Positions 1 through 8,185 of a DNA stretch of 64,000 bases are shown in pieces. Location of the stretch: the NCBI GenBank assembly GCA_026122205.1, contig JANCYU010000027.1, forward strand, positions 221,862 through 285,861, in the 5' to 3' direction. The position numbers were made by a program, and so were the translations under genes. Under the pieces are notes generated by a model, which worked only from the letters and a program-made list of their open reading frames with translations, did no database searches and was not told the DNA's origin. The stretch is from Galdieria yellowstonensis (taxonomy: Eukaryota; Rhodophyta; Bangiophyceae; Galdieriales; Galdieriaceae). Numbering within the stretch: the first letter of the stretch is position 1; each line of letters starts with the position of its first letter.

Positions 1-39
1 GCGCGCAACCTTCATTCTCTCTCATTAACGCAACCATAG

Positions 40-437
40 GTCTTCCTATATTTGGAACTTGTGCTGGTTGTATCCTGTTGGCAAAGGATATCGTAGGACG
101 GCCGACACAAACGAGACTAGAACTGATGAACATAACGGTAGACAGAAACGCTTATGGTCCACAAACCGAATCGTTTGAAACTCAAGTTTATTCACCACAA
201 TTTCGAGACAAGCCACTGCACGCAGTACTCATCCGAGCACCAGCTATCGTGAAAGTTGGACAGGGAGTGCAAGTTTTGGCTTGCAAAGGTGCTCAAGGAG
301 AACATCCAATTTTGGTGCAAGAAGGAAACTTGTTGGCAAGTACGTTTCACCCAGAACTCACGGACGATAAACGGGTACATATGCATTTTTTGGATATCGT
401 CAAAGGATACAAGTCTTCCGCTACGAAGAAGCAGTAG
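40..437 (+). CDS. PDXT: Pyridoxal 5'-phosphate synthase glutaminase subunit (PdxT/PDX2), 3' exon only
   Basis: This is the C-terminal ~132 residues of the glutaminase that frees ammonia from glutamine for the PdxS/PDX1 synthase in vitamin B6 synthesis. The nucleophile-elbow motif PIFGTCAG (catalytic Cys) is encoded at about 52-75. The His-Glu of the triad lies in STFHPEL at about 341-361, followed by the usual short tail and a TAG stop. The 5' part lies outside the window. Bases 1-39 look like the 3' end of an intron: a pyrimidine tract, a CATTAAC branch-point-like element and an ATAG acceptor, so the exon probably begins at 40, although the frame is also open upstream. The full-length family is about 190-250 residues. 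Identity is secure; only the exon boundary is inferred. Confidence 0.93.
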
Positions 438-698
438 ACGAGCGTGAATTTTCTAGGCGTTGGGAAACCTTACTTTTTGTCTTCCTATATATACATTTAG
501 ATCAAACTGTGATATATTTACAAATACTAGACAAATCGGTTCATATTTCTTAAAATTTGCCAGAACTGAATTATTTTCCTTTTCATATATCTTCGATTGC
601 TGTACAAAACACTTGTTGTTCCTCATGGACTGCCTCATACACAGTAATCTCGTCTATGCTGCAAGTGTCCGGTGAAGCACCAGAGCAACTAAATACAT
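438..698. other. Short convergent intergenic spacer
   Basis: The 3' ends of the PDXT gene (+) and the RING gene (-) face each other here. The sequence is AT-rich and I see no gene or RNA in it. Confidence 0.5.
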
Positions 699-1718
699 TT
701 ACATCGGATTCCAGAATATTTCCTGCACATAATTCTTGCAAACTGCACAACGACCCTTTCGTTTCAACCAAGGGTCAATACAATCTACATGAAACTGATG
801 AAAGCAAGGCAATATTCTAAGACATTCTCCATTACGAAACGGCTCCAAACAAATGGCACAGCTCATGTTATCACCCGAAAGCTCATCTTCTTGTGCTTGT
901 TTCGAATCCACATTAACAGCAAAGTTATCCTCCGACGAGAGAAAATCATGGCTATCGCTATCCCAAGGAGCAGACGAAGCTTGTACCAAGTCAAAAGTTT
1001 CCTCTATACACTTCTCCTTTTCTTGGTGAACGTCGGCACTAGTTTTCTTCTCCTTGCTCCTATTATTCGTGCCACTAGTACTCGAGAATATATAAGTTGG
1101 TAAGCTTTGGATGGTTCCTTCCGACAATCCTTCCAAGAAACGGCGCAACCTTCTCGAGTTTACCCCCAACTCGCTCCAATCTATGATACGGCTGGTAGAA
1201 TTTCCGGAAGCTAAAATAAAAGGGCTTTCATAGAGCGGCAACATGTTTCTCCTTGAACTTCCCAAACGAAAACTTCTCCATCGAGTCGAAGCGGAACGGT
1301 TGTTTTGTCTCCATGTTGTTGAATTTTCGGCAACAAAGGTCGAAGCCAAAACAAACGCTACGATACACGCCACACCCAATAAACCTATCGGCAACAGGAT
1401 ACTCAAAAAGATGGTTACAAAAGGAACTCCATTCAGGAACAACCAAACACTTGTCGACAAACCAACTAGTTTCAAAACCAAGAAAAACAGCCATATACGA
1501 GGACCTAATAAGCGCTTTGCTCTAGAAAACCAGGTGCTATGTAAAGATACAGGTGGGGGGTCTGCTGAAACGGAAGGTGGTGAAACAACCAAAGGCAAGT
1601 CCAACTGAACCACGTTGTCTTGGCTTTCCGGTGGTCTCCTATCCACAACCCACCAATCTTCTGTAGAAAGTGTTTCAACACCACCACTTGAAATGACTTG
1701 TGAAGAGTGCTCTTCCAT
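699..1718 (-). CDS. RING-H2 E3 ubiquitin ligase, membrane-anchored
   Basis: A single-exon gene for a protein of about 339 residues. Near the C-terminus is a complete C3H2C3 RING-H2 finger, starting CAICLE, with C-F-H-x2-F-H in the centre and ending CAVC, so all eight zinc ligands are present. The N-terminal third has two adjacent hydrophobic stretches (IWLFFLVLKLVGLS and FVTIFLSILLPIGLLG...), which suggests an integral-membrane E3 of the plant ATL/DC-PTP type. The middle is Ser-rich and probably disordered. An in-frame ATG also lies at 1739. I prefer the ATG at 1718 because its leader (GTTTTGGTGG then AAGATGG) matches the one before the PHR2-like gene, and both have a GGCGCC site about 30 bases upstream. 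Substrate unknown. Confidence 0.88.
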   Translation of the reverse strand: MEEHSSQVISSGGVETLSTEDWWVVDRRPPESQDNVVQLDLPLVVSPPSVSADPPPVSLHSTWFSRAKRLLGPRIWLFFLVLKLVGLSTSVWLFLNGVPFVTIFLSILLPIGLLGVACIVAFVLASTFVAENSTTWRQNNRSASTRWRSFRLGSSRRNMLPLYESPFILASGNSTSRIIDWSELGVNSRRLRRFLEGLSEGTIQSLPTYIFSSTSGTNNRSKEKKTSADVHQEKEKCIEETFDLVQASSAPWDSDSHDFLSSEDNFAVNVDSKQAQEDELSGDNMSCAICLEPFRNGECLRILPCFHQFHVDCIDPWLKRKGRCAVCKNYVQEIFWNPM

Positions 1719-1748
1719 CTTACACCACCAAAACGACACTTTTCCCAG

Positions 1749-1760
1749 ATGGCGCCAATT
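1749..1760. promoter_or_regulatory. E2F/DP-like palindrome upstream of the RING gene
   Basis: ATGGCGCCAATT lies about 33 bases before the preferred start of the RING-H2 gene. It matches the E2F core (GGCGCCAA) and the sites found before several other genes in this window. Binding is inferred. Confidence 0.45.
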
Positions 1761-1999
1761 CTATTGGACCAACTGCTGGCTCCTTTCAAGCAACGTTGTA
1801 CCTCTCTCCACGAGGGTGCCTTTGTGCTCGATGAGAAAGTACACATAGATAGATAAGATAAGTACCAATAAATTGCTCCATTTGTACTTTACATGGAGAA
1901 ATACAAAGGGAGTACTTTTGCACCATCCACCAAAGCCAACAGCTATGGATTCTTTGCTTCGCCAATGACTGCAGACTCTTTACAGACCAAGCAAAGGAA

Positions 2000-2190
2000 G
2001 AATTGTAGGCTCTAGTACTAGTATCCACGTTTCATTTGTGATAGAGCCTCATTGGAATGAAAAATGCACATTTTGGCGCCCGATCGAGTCTCTACGCATC
2101 TTCTCATCGTATTGGAATGGAACATTTCAAGTTGCTTTATTTTGAACACCAGGAGAGAAAGGAGTACAACAGGAGCAATGTCGTAAGTAT
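2000..2190 (+). mobile_element. 5'-end remnant of a Fanzor-type element
   Basis: This stretch aligns with the 5' region of the Fanzor copy at about 38.67-38.90 kb. Shared blocks, in order, are a GGCTCTAGT segment, AAAAATGCACATTT, GATCnAG, ACGCAT then TTCTCATC, and a start codon followed by CATTTC. The predicted starts read M-E-H-F-K-L here and M-S-H-F-E-L in the other copy. Coding similarity ends within about 20 codons, and no RuvC or zinc-ribbon part follows. I read it as a truncated insertion between the RING and PPR genes. Exact ends cannot be set by eye. Confidence 0.5.
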
Positions 2191-2435
2191 CCATTGGAAA
2201 GGGAGATGGTTGCAAACCCTTCTAAAAGGCACAGTTGTTATTGCTTAGCGGTGCAACAGGTTGCTTTCCATTTATTATGTGTAAGTTTTAATTGGATTAT
2301 GGTCAAGTTCATTACTCGGTTTGTTTGGTACAACAACACCTAACTAGTCGTTCCACTATTTACAAATATCTCTTCCATGACGTCCATTCATCCCACCTGT
2401 TGGTGAGTGGTCGGTGGTGAAGAGCACTAGCAACC
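2191..2435. other. Upstream region of the PPR gene
   Basis: I see no gene or RNA here. The last 100 bases are the likely promoter and leader of the PPR gene. Confidence 0.4.
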
Positions 2436-3971
2436 ATGTCGACATTCTCCTACCCTTTGTATGTGGTTCCTTTTGTACCGACAGGCCCAAGATATAAAGT
2501 CAAGGGATCCAATTACCTAAACAGCAGCACAAACTTCCATCGTCAATACCTACTTCTTCGAGGCTCCAAGCAACGTTACCTGGTGTTTCCTGGAAAGTCA
2601 AGTCGAAAATTCTCCCAGTTTCCTCTATGCATTCCTTGTGTTGAAGCTTTGTGTTGTTGTGCTTTGGCACCAGAGTACCCTGGAAAAAGTTCTCCCATGG
2701 ATAAAGTCATAGAAAGATTGGAGTCGTTTCGTTTTCGGCAACCAATCCCCAAAAAAGTATTGCCTCGTTGGAGGAAACGTCGTGCTTCTTCTTTGGAAGA
2801 TACGGTACTTCCCCCACCTGGTACTTGTGCCATCGAATGGTACAACAAGAGAATACGCGCTGCTGCCATCCAAAAAGACTTGAAACGAGTATTGGCCCTT
2901 GTTCGTGAAATCAAGTTCCGTAGTGTGCGTGTCAAACCCGATGCGGTTACCTATGCCCTAGCACTTAGTTGTTGTTCCAAGTGGAGAGCGATAGAAGAAG
3001 CTCGCAAGTTGTGGAATTGGTATCTTGAAGATAATATTCCAGCAGATAATCACGTGTATAGTTCCATGATTGCCGTCTATGCACGTACCGTTCCACCACA
3101 ATACGAAGCTGCTCAGTTTCTATTTCAACAATTGAAAACGCAGCTCCAACCGAACAAGGTTGTGTACAATGCTATGATCGATATTTGTTCCCGTACAGGG
3201 AGAATGGAAGAAGCTCTCCAACTATTTGAGGAAATAAAGTCAATTGGAGAGAAACCAGACGAATATACCTACAACGCTCTCATAAAGGGTTATGCGAGAG
3301 CAGGCAACGTGCAAAGTGCAGTCCAAATTTCCAATCAGATGCACAGCGAAGGAATCGTCCCTCGTGCTATAACTTATAGCGTGTTGATCGATTCTCTAGG
3401 AAAATGTAAGATGTTGGATGAGGCGTTTGCTTTCTTCGAGGAAATGCAAGTCAAAGGTATTTCACCCAATGGGATCACTTTTAATGTTTTGTTATCGGCT
3501 TGTGCTGCTTGCAACGATTATACGAGAGCATTGATGATCGTAGAGTGGATGGAACAACGAGGAATGGACTTTGACCGATACACATTTAATGCTTTGATAC
3601 AATCTGCAGTGAACAGTAAAAATTATGAGGAGGCTTTGAGATGGTATGAAAAGATGATTCATTCTCTCGTCGTTCCAAGTAATGTGACTTTTCGCTATTT
3701 GGTGGAAGCTGCTGGTGGTTTGAGTCGATTCGACTTGGTTCAATTGGGTCGATGGCATATGGAGCAGCTAAATATAAAAGGAAATTCCTATACTTATGCT
3801 GCACTCGTGGCTTCTAGTATTCGATGTAGACAAAGAGAAGCAGCACAGACCTTTCTCAATGAATATGAACTGTCCCGTAAAAAGGACCAACGTTTCCATC
3901 ACATATTGACGGAGATATTGCAAAGATTGGGAGGAGAATACGAAGAAGAGACCAAGAATATTCTGGTCTAA
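2436..3971 (+). CDS. P-type pentatricopeptide repeat (PPR) protein, organelle RNA-binding
   Basis: A single-exon gene for 511 residues. From about residue 160 to 440 there are roughly eight tandem 35-residue PPR motifs, with recurring signatures such as VVYNAMIDICSRTGRMEEA, YTYNALIKGYARAGN and ITYSVLIDSL. There is no C-terminal E/DYW or SMR domain, so this is a plain P-class protein. The N-terminal ~80 residues are rich in Ser, Tyr and Arg and poor in acids, consistent with a plastid or mitochondrial targeting peptide. PPR proteins of this class bind organellar transcripts and affect their stability, processing or translation; the target RNA is unknown. The gene ends 45 bases from the convergent FBPase gene. 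Confidence 0.92.
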   Translation: MSTFSYPLYVVPFVPTGPRYKVKGSNYLNSSTNFHRQYLLLRGSKQRYLVFPGKSSRKFSQFPLCIPCVEALCCCALAPEYPGKSSPMDKVIERLESFRFRQPIPKKVLPRWRKRRASSLEDTVLPPPGTCAIEWYNKRIRAAAIQKDLKRVLALVREIKFRSVRVKPDAVTYALALSCCSKWRAIEEARKLWNWYLEDNIPADNHVYSSMIAVYARTVPPQYEAAQFLFQQLKTQLQPNKVVYNAMIDICSRTGRMEEALQLFEEIKSIGEKPDEYTYNALIKGYARAGNVQSAVQISNQMHSEGIVPRAITYSVLIDSLGKCKMLDEAFAFFEEMQVKGISPNGITFNVLLSACAACNDYTRALMIVEWMEQRGMDFDRYTFNALIQSAVNSKNYEEALRWYEKMIHSLVVPSNVTFRYLVEAAGGLSRFDLVQLGRWHMEQLNIKGNSYTYAALVASSIRCRQREAAQTFLNEYELSRKKDQRFHHILTEILQRLGGEYEEETKNILV

Positions 3972-4016
3972 GTGGAGAGAGAGAGAAAGCAAATTCATCA
4001 CAACCAAGAGACACAA

Positions 4017-5258
4017 CTAGACTTTACTTTGCAACTTGGCTGCGTAGAGTTGCATCAACTCATCGACGTCTTCTTCCGAACCTAAAATAAGAGGCTGTCG
4101 TTCATGGGTCGTGTTTGGAACGATATCCAAAATACGTTGTTTTCCGTTGGTAGCTTTTCCACCGGCTTGTTCAATCAAATAACTCATCGGAGCACATTCA
4201 TAAAGCAGTCTCAACTTGCCATTAGGATTCTTCTTATCTCCAGGATAACCAAATATACCACCATAAAGTAAAGTTCTATGTACGTCCGCAACCAGAGAAC
4301 CGATATATCGCAAAGAATAACTCTTTCCTGAGCGATTCTTTCCAGATTTTAAATTTTCAACATATTCTTTTAATACGGGATCCCAATGATGATAATTGGC
4401 TTCATTCAAAGAATAAATTTGTCCTCGCTTCGGTATTTTCATATTGGGATGCGTCAACACAAACTCGCCAACTTCGTGATCCAAAGTAAAGCCATGAGTC
4501 CCATGACCTAAGGAAAGCACCATCATGGTCGAAGAAGAATACATACAATATCCAGCAGCTAACAAACGAGAACCTGGTTGCAAGGTATTCGCCAAGCAAC
4601 GAAGTTGAGAAGGCTCGATATTATCCGCATCGTCTTCTACCAAACACGATACTGCCTGCTTAAATATACCGAAAATAGTACCGGTAGCTACAGCTGCATC
4701 CAAATTAGATGAGCCGTCCAAGGGATCAAAAACTGCCACATAAGTACCAGAGAAACTTTCATCGACAGTAACAGGAACGTCTTCCTCTTCCGAAGCAATC
4801 ACACCCATTTTTCCTGAATATTTCAGTGCATTCTTAAGCACTTGATTCGAAAGTACATCCAGTTTCTTTTGTTCTTCGCCTTGAATATTGAGACTTTTTC
4901 CTTCATTGTAAAGTCCTGTGAGGTTGGTAACTCCAGCTCTGGAAACCAACGAGGCAATCTTCTTGCAGGCAAACTGAATGCTTGAAATAAGGTCTACTAT
5001 ATCTTGAGGTGCTTTGGAAGACCGAATATTTTCCAATAAAAACCTTGTCAGTGTAGTCGGTGAGTCATGCGCTGGTAAAAACAGTCCCGCGCCGTTGGTG
5101 GAACTGGCATCTTGTTGGGAAGCAACCACAGTGGCTAGTCGAGTTTTACTACAAGTATAAGAGGAAACTCCAATATTTTTGGACAAGTAATTACTAGGGA
5201 CACGGTGATTATTCGGTAGGAGAGATAAGTGGTGGATGATCCAACAAGAAGACGACAT
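4017..5258 (-). CDS. FBP: Fructose-1,6-bisphosphatase, class I, plastid type
   Basis: Hydrolyses fructose 1,6-bisphosphate to fructose 6-phosphate (Calvin cycle/gluconeogenesis). Single exon, about 413 residues. Diagnostic motifs include the metal-binding VFDPLDGSSNLDAAV, GSLVADVHRTLLYGGIFGYP and the substrate-site KLRLLYECAPMSYLIEQAGG. The N-terminal ~60 residues are Ser/Thr/Asn-rich, like a transit peptide. Between the metal site and the GYCMYSSS motif is an insertion with Cys near both ends (CLVEDDADNIEPSQLRC), in the position of the redox loop of thioredoxin-regulated chloroplast FBPases, so light/redox control is plausible. The frame is open to 5378, but that stretch contains a GAGA-rich tract typical of leaders here, so I chose the ATG at 5258. 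Confidence 0.93.
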   Translation of the reverse strand: MSSSCWIIHHLSLLPNNHRVPSNYLSKNIGVSSYTCSKTRLATVVASQQDASSTNGAGLFLPAHDSPTTLTRFLLENIRSSKAPQDIVDLISSIQFACKKIASLVSRAGVTNLTGLYNEGKSLNIQGEEQKKLDVLSNQVLKNALKYSGKMGVIASEEEDVPVTVDESFSGTYVAVFDPLDGSSNLDAAVATGTIFGIFKQAVSCLVEDDADNIEPSQLRCLANTLQPGSRLLAAGYCMYSSSTMMVLSLGHGTHGFTLDHEVGEFVLTHPNMKIPKRGQIYSLNEANYHHWDPVLKEYVENLKSGKNRSGKSYSLRYIGSLVADVHRTLLYGGIFGYPGDKKNPNGKLRLLYECAPMSYLIEQAGGKATNGKQRILDIVPNTTHERQPLILGSEEDVDELMQLYAAKLQSKV

Positions 5259-5399
5259 GAGGGAGATTACGATGGAGCTCGCATGCGCTTTCTCTCTCTC
5301 TCTCCGTTTCTTTTTTTCTTCGGGACCGATGAAAGAGGAAATTTTCCCCGTCTTTATTCCATTACGCCGCCACCTCAAGATTGGAGGACATATTTCCTC

Positions 5400-6572
5400 C
5401 TATGCAGTTTGGAAATACCGCAACATGAGAAATTCTCTAAATATCAAGTCCATTTCTACACAATATCGACGCAAAGAGTGGGGAATATTTTCCATTATCC
5501 GACGATAGATAGTTCTCATAGAAATACATCCCAGAGAAAGAAAAGGATTCATTCTTCCATATTTGGTATCAATCTTGGCTTCATCAGAATAATGTTGGAT
5601 CCATCCACCATTTCCGGATGAAACAAACTCACTCAAAAGATTCAGAGCTTGTCTTTCTGAAACCAATAAGTGTGGTTGCTTCCGATGGTTCTCTTTCTTC
5701 ATACGGGAGATAACATTATCGTCCATGACATATTTGTTGCCATCCAATCTTTCATATGGAAATGGTTTCAGGTACTCCGGTGAAGGAATATCTTTAGGTA
5801 CATCCCAATCATGGATATATTTGCCAAATTGATCACAATCTTGCGGAGGGCTTTTGGATATTAATTGATCAAAAGGATGAAGTGTATTGGTCCAAAATGT
5901 ATAAATATTTACACTTGTGCTCGAACCAAGACGTCGTTTCAAATCCGATTCTTGTCTGCGCTCCTTGGCAAAAACGCTGCGATAAAAATATAATCCTTCA
6001 GCTCCGGTGCTTACTATCAATTCATACAAACTTTCGACTGCGTCACTCGTCAAAACAACCAACAAATCGCTGCCTACATTTTGCAGCTGCATTTTCAAAT
6101 CCCTCAAGCACATCTCCAAAAGATTTGCTTCTTCATGCAAGTCTTCGTATAACAAGTCTTCTGAGAACGCAAAATCTGTCCTGTCTTTATACTTTGACTT
6201 GTGGTGCTCCGTGGTCCTGCAGGGCTCTTCATAGATGAACACGGGAAGAATTCTTCGATACTCTTTGGCGGCCTCAACCAAAGCAATGTTATCGTGCAAT
6301 CTGAGTTCTCTTCGAAGCCAGACGATAGCCACATCTCCCTTTTGTCCACAAGAACTAGGCGAGGCAAGTTGCAAAGCGCGACTCCATCTAGCTTGTTGCG
6401 TCCAGCTCTTGCCACTTTCATCCAACCAACTGGATAGAGGTCTGGGAATAAAAAGGTTCATTTGTATTAATCGTACTCTGAAAAGTTTCTCTTCCTTTTT
6501 GCGATTTGGAGACTTTTTGAAAAGTTGCAACTGGAGATCATCCATCGCACCCACAAAACTCAGGCTCGCCAT
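5400..6572 (-). CDS. PHR2: PHR2-like short cryptochrome/photolyase homologue
   Basis: Single exon, about 390 residues. The N-terminal photolyase alpha/beta domain is clear (VAIVWLRRELRLHDNIALVE), followed by the start of the FAD-binding helical domain (NPFLSLGCISMRTIY). It then stops just after MDLIFREFLMLRY, where full-length cryptochromes continue for another ~200 residues with most FAD contacts. The plant protein PHR2 ends at the equivalent position, so the short form is probably native rather than a truncation. A light-sensing or DNA-related role is possible, but classical photolyase activity is unlikely without the C-terminal half. The start at 6572 is preferred over 6710 because an E2F-like site and shared leader lie just upstream. 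It shares a ~100-base divergent promoter with the Nup43-like gene. Confidence 0.83.
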   Translation of the reverse strand: MASLSFVGAMDDLQLQLFKKSPNRKKEEKLFRVRLIQMNLFIPRPLSSWLDESGKSWTQQARWSRALQLASPSSCGQKGDVAIVWLRRELRLHDNIALVEAAKEYRRILPVFIYEEPCRTTEHHKSKYKDRTDFAFSEDLLYEDLHEEANLLEMCLRDLKMQLQNVGSDLLVVLTSDAVESLYELIVSTGAEGLYFYRSVFAKERRQESDLKRRLGSSTSVNIYTFWTNTLHPFDQLISKSPPQDCDQFGKYIHDWDVPKDIPSPEYLKPFPYERLDGNKYVMDDNVISRMKKENHRKQPHLLVSERQALNLLSEFVSSGNGGWIQHYSDEAKIDTKYGRMNPFLSLGCISMRTIYRRIMENIPHSLRRYCVEMDLIFREFLMLRYFQTA

Positions 6573-6596
6573 CTTCCTCCACCAAAACGAATCGCA

Positions 6597-6634
6597 AATG
6601 GCGCCAAAACATTTTTTTTTCAGGTTTGGCGTTT
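6597..6634. promoter_or_regulatory. Divergent promoter with E2F-like sites (PHR2-like / Nup43-like)
   Basis: AATGGCGCCAAAAC (from 6597) is followed by GGTTTGGCGTTTG (ending at 6634), between two start codons only 101 bases apart. Both resemble the E2F consensus TTTSSCGC. Confidence 0.5.
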
Positions 6635-6673
6635 GTTGTTTTTGGTTGCAATAGCGCAACAAGCTAAATAGCA

Positions 6674-8127
6674 ATGCATACTTCTTCTGTGAGCCATAAA
6701 GCTCGTCCAAGAACGTTGGAGCCTAAACGAAATCAAGTTTCTCTCGCAGAAACGTCTCCAGCTACCGCAAAGGCACAAAGTAAAGATGTGCTTGAAAGTC
6801 CGTCGTTTCGATTATGGGAACGTCCAAGGAACTTGCCCACGAGTTCTGAAACAAAGCCTTGGAATCTTTCCATAAAAAATAACAATATGCCCAGAAACGT
6901 TCTGGCACAGCAAACGCCATATAGAGCTGCAACTATCGAGTTTTTTGCGAAACCCTTATCAACGGTCTCCTGGATTCCGCTCGCTGAAGAGGCGAGAAAC
7001 CGTCATCTTGATAACCACAACTCTTTATTGGCAATCGGCTCTTGTCTAGGTGACGGTGGTGATTGGATACGGCTGGTAAGGTTGCAAGTGTCAGAGATAG
7101 ATGGCAAGTCGGAAGAGGAGGCCTCAACCGAACTTAGTTTAAATACGGTCACGACTACGCGAGTGGGCGATGTAATCAGTTCATTTTGTCCATACAATAG
7201 TCTTTCATCAAACTCTCCCACCAATAATGTTTTATTGTTTTATGGCACTCTACAAGGGCAAGTCTGTGGACTTGAACTTTCGTTGGAGGAACCTGAAAGA
7301 AGCGCTCGAAGGCTATCATGCAAATTATCGTCGCCTTATGTCCCTAATGAAGCTATTGTTGGTTTAACTCAACTGCCTTTTTGGAATCAGTTGGTAGCAG
7401 CAACTAATTTGGTAAGTAGGCAAGTTGTGGCAACTTGAAAGACGATTGACGGGTTATCAAGGGAAATTTGCGTATCTATCAAGTTAGTAATCAGTTAGAG
7501 TCCTTGTCACTTGTAGAATCATCGGATGCCTTTGAGAGGGAAATATCAGAACCTGTTAGTTTTACGGATATTTGTACGGTTTCAGAGACAATGCTTGCAG
7601 TATCTGGAATAACTGGTTCGGTTTGTTGTTTTGATATTCGTAGCAGTTTTAAAGAGTCACAACGCCTCTCTATTGGAGCAAGTGGTATTTCATGTACTTG
7701 TGTTTGTGTGGATAGTGGGCAGCCCAATTATATTTTTGCTGGTACTTCTCAAGGGGAATTAGTTGCATGGGATCGTAGGATTGTTCGAGAAAGTCAAGCT
7801 CCGTTGTTTCGAATTGCTGCGCATCATGGTAGAGTTTCACGAGTCGGTGTCTCTCCTGTGTGGAATCCTGGTGTTGCTTTTACTAGTGGTAAAAACGATT
7901 GCCAAGTTTTGAGTTGGGATTTTGCTAGTGCTGCACAAATGGAAACAACGTTTGGGAGAAGATACAAAGATGCTTACAGTTGTTGGGAGGCAAATATTCA
8001 AAAAGAGCAAGTGAGGAATATCGCAAGAGATTCAGTTTTCTCACTCAACGATATGGACTTACATCCCACAGCTCCTTTAGTGGCCTACGTTTCTTCTAGT
8101 AGTTCTTTGAATGTGGTTTGTCTATGA
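6674..8127 (+). CDS. NUP43: Nup43-like WD40 nucleoporin
   Basis: Two exons, 6674-7411 and 7462-8127, joined in phase 0 across a 50-nt GTAAGT intron, giving 467 residues. The C-terminal half follows human Nup43 block for block: YIFAGTSQGELVAWDRR corresponds to the 'GG.DG.L.IWD.R' blade. An AHHGRVSRVGVSPVWNP segment matches 'AHEAEMWEVHFHPSNP', then QVLSWDF matches 'SLWHWD', and a final SLNDMDLHPTAPLVAYVSSS matches the closing blade. The N-terminal ~70 residues are a non-conserved extension. Nup43 is part of the Y (Nup107-160) complex of the nuclear pore. Repeat-level similarity is convincing but I had no alignment tool, so another WD40 family is possible. Confidence 0.72.
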
Positions 8128-8185
8128 GCAGAAGAAGAGAGATATTTTCGCCCATGCCGCAATTGCAAATGCGTGAGCGGTGAAC

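Noticed and set aside
5259..5378. N-terminal extension of FBPase to 5378
   Set aside because: It would translate a GAGAGA leader tract into a Lys/Arg/Glu run; the later ATG begins a normal transit peptide.
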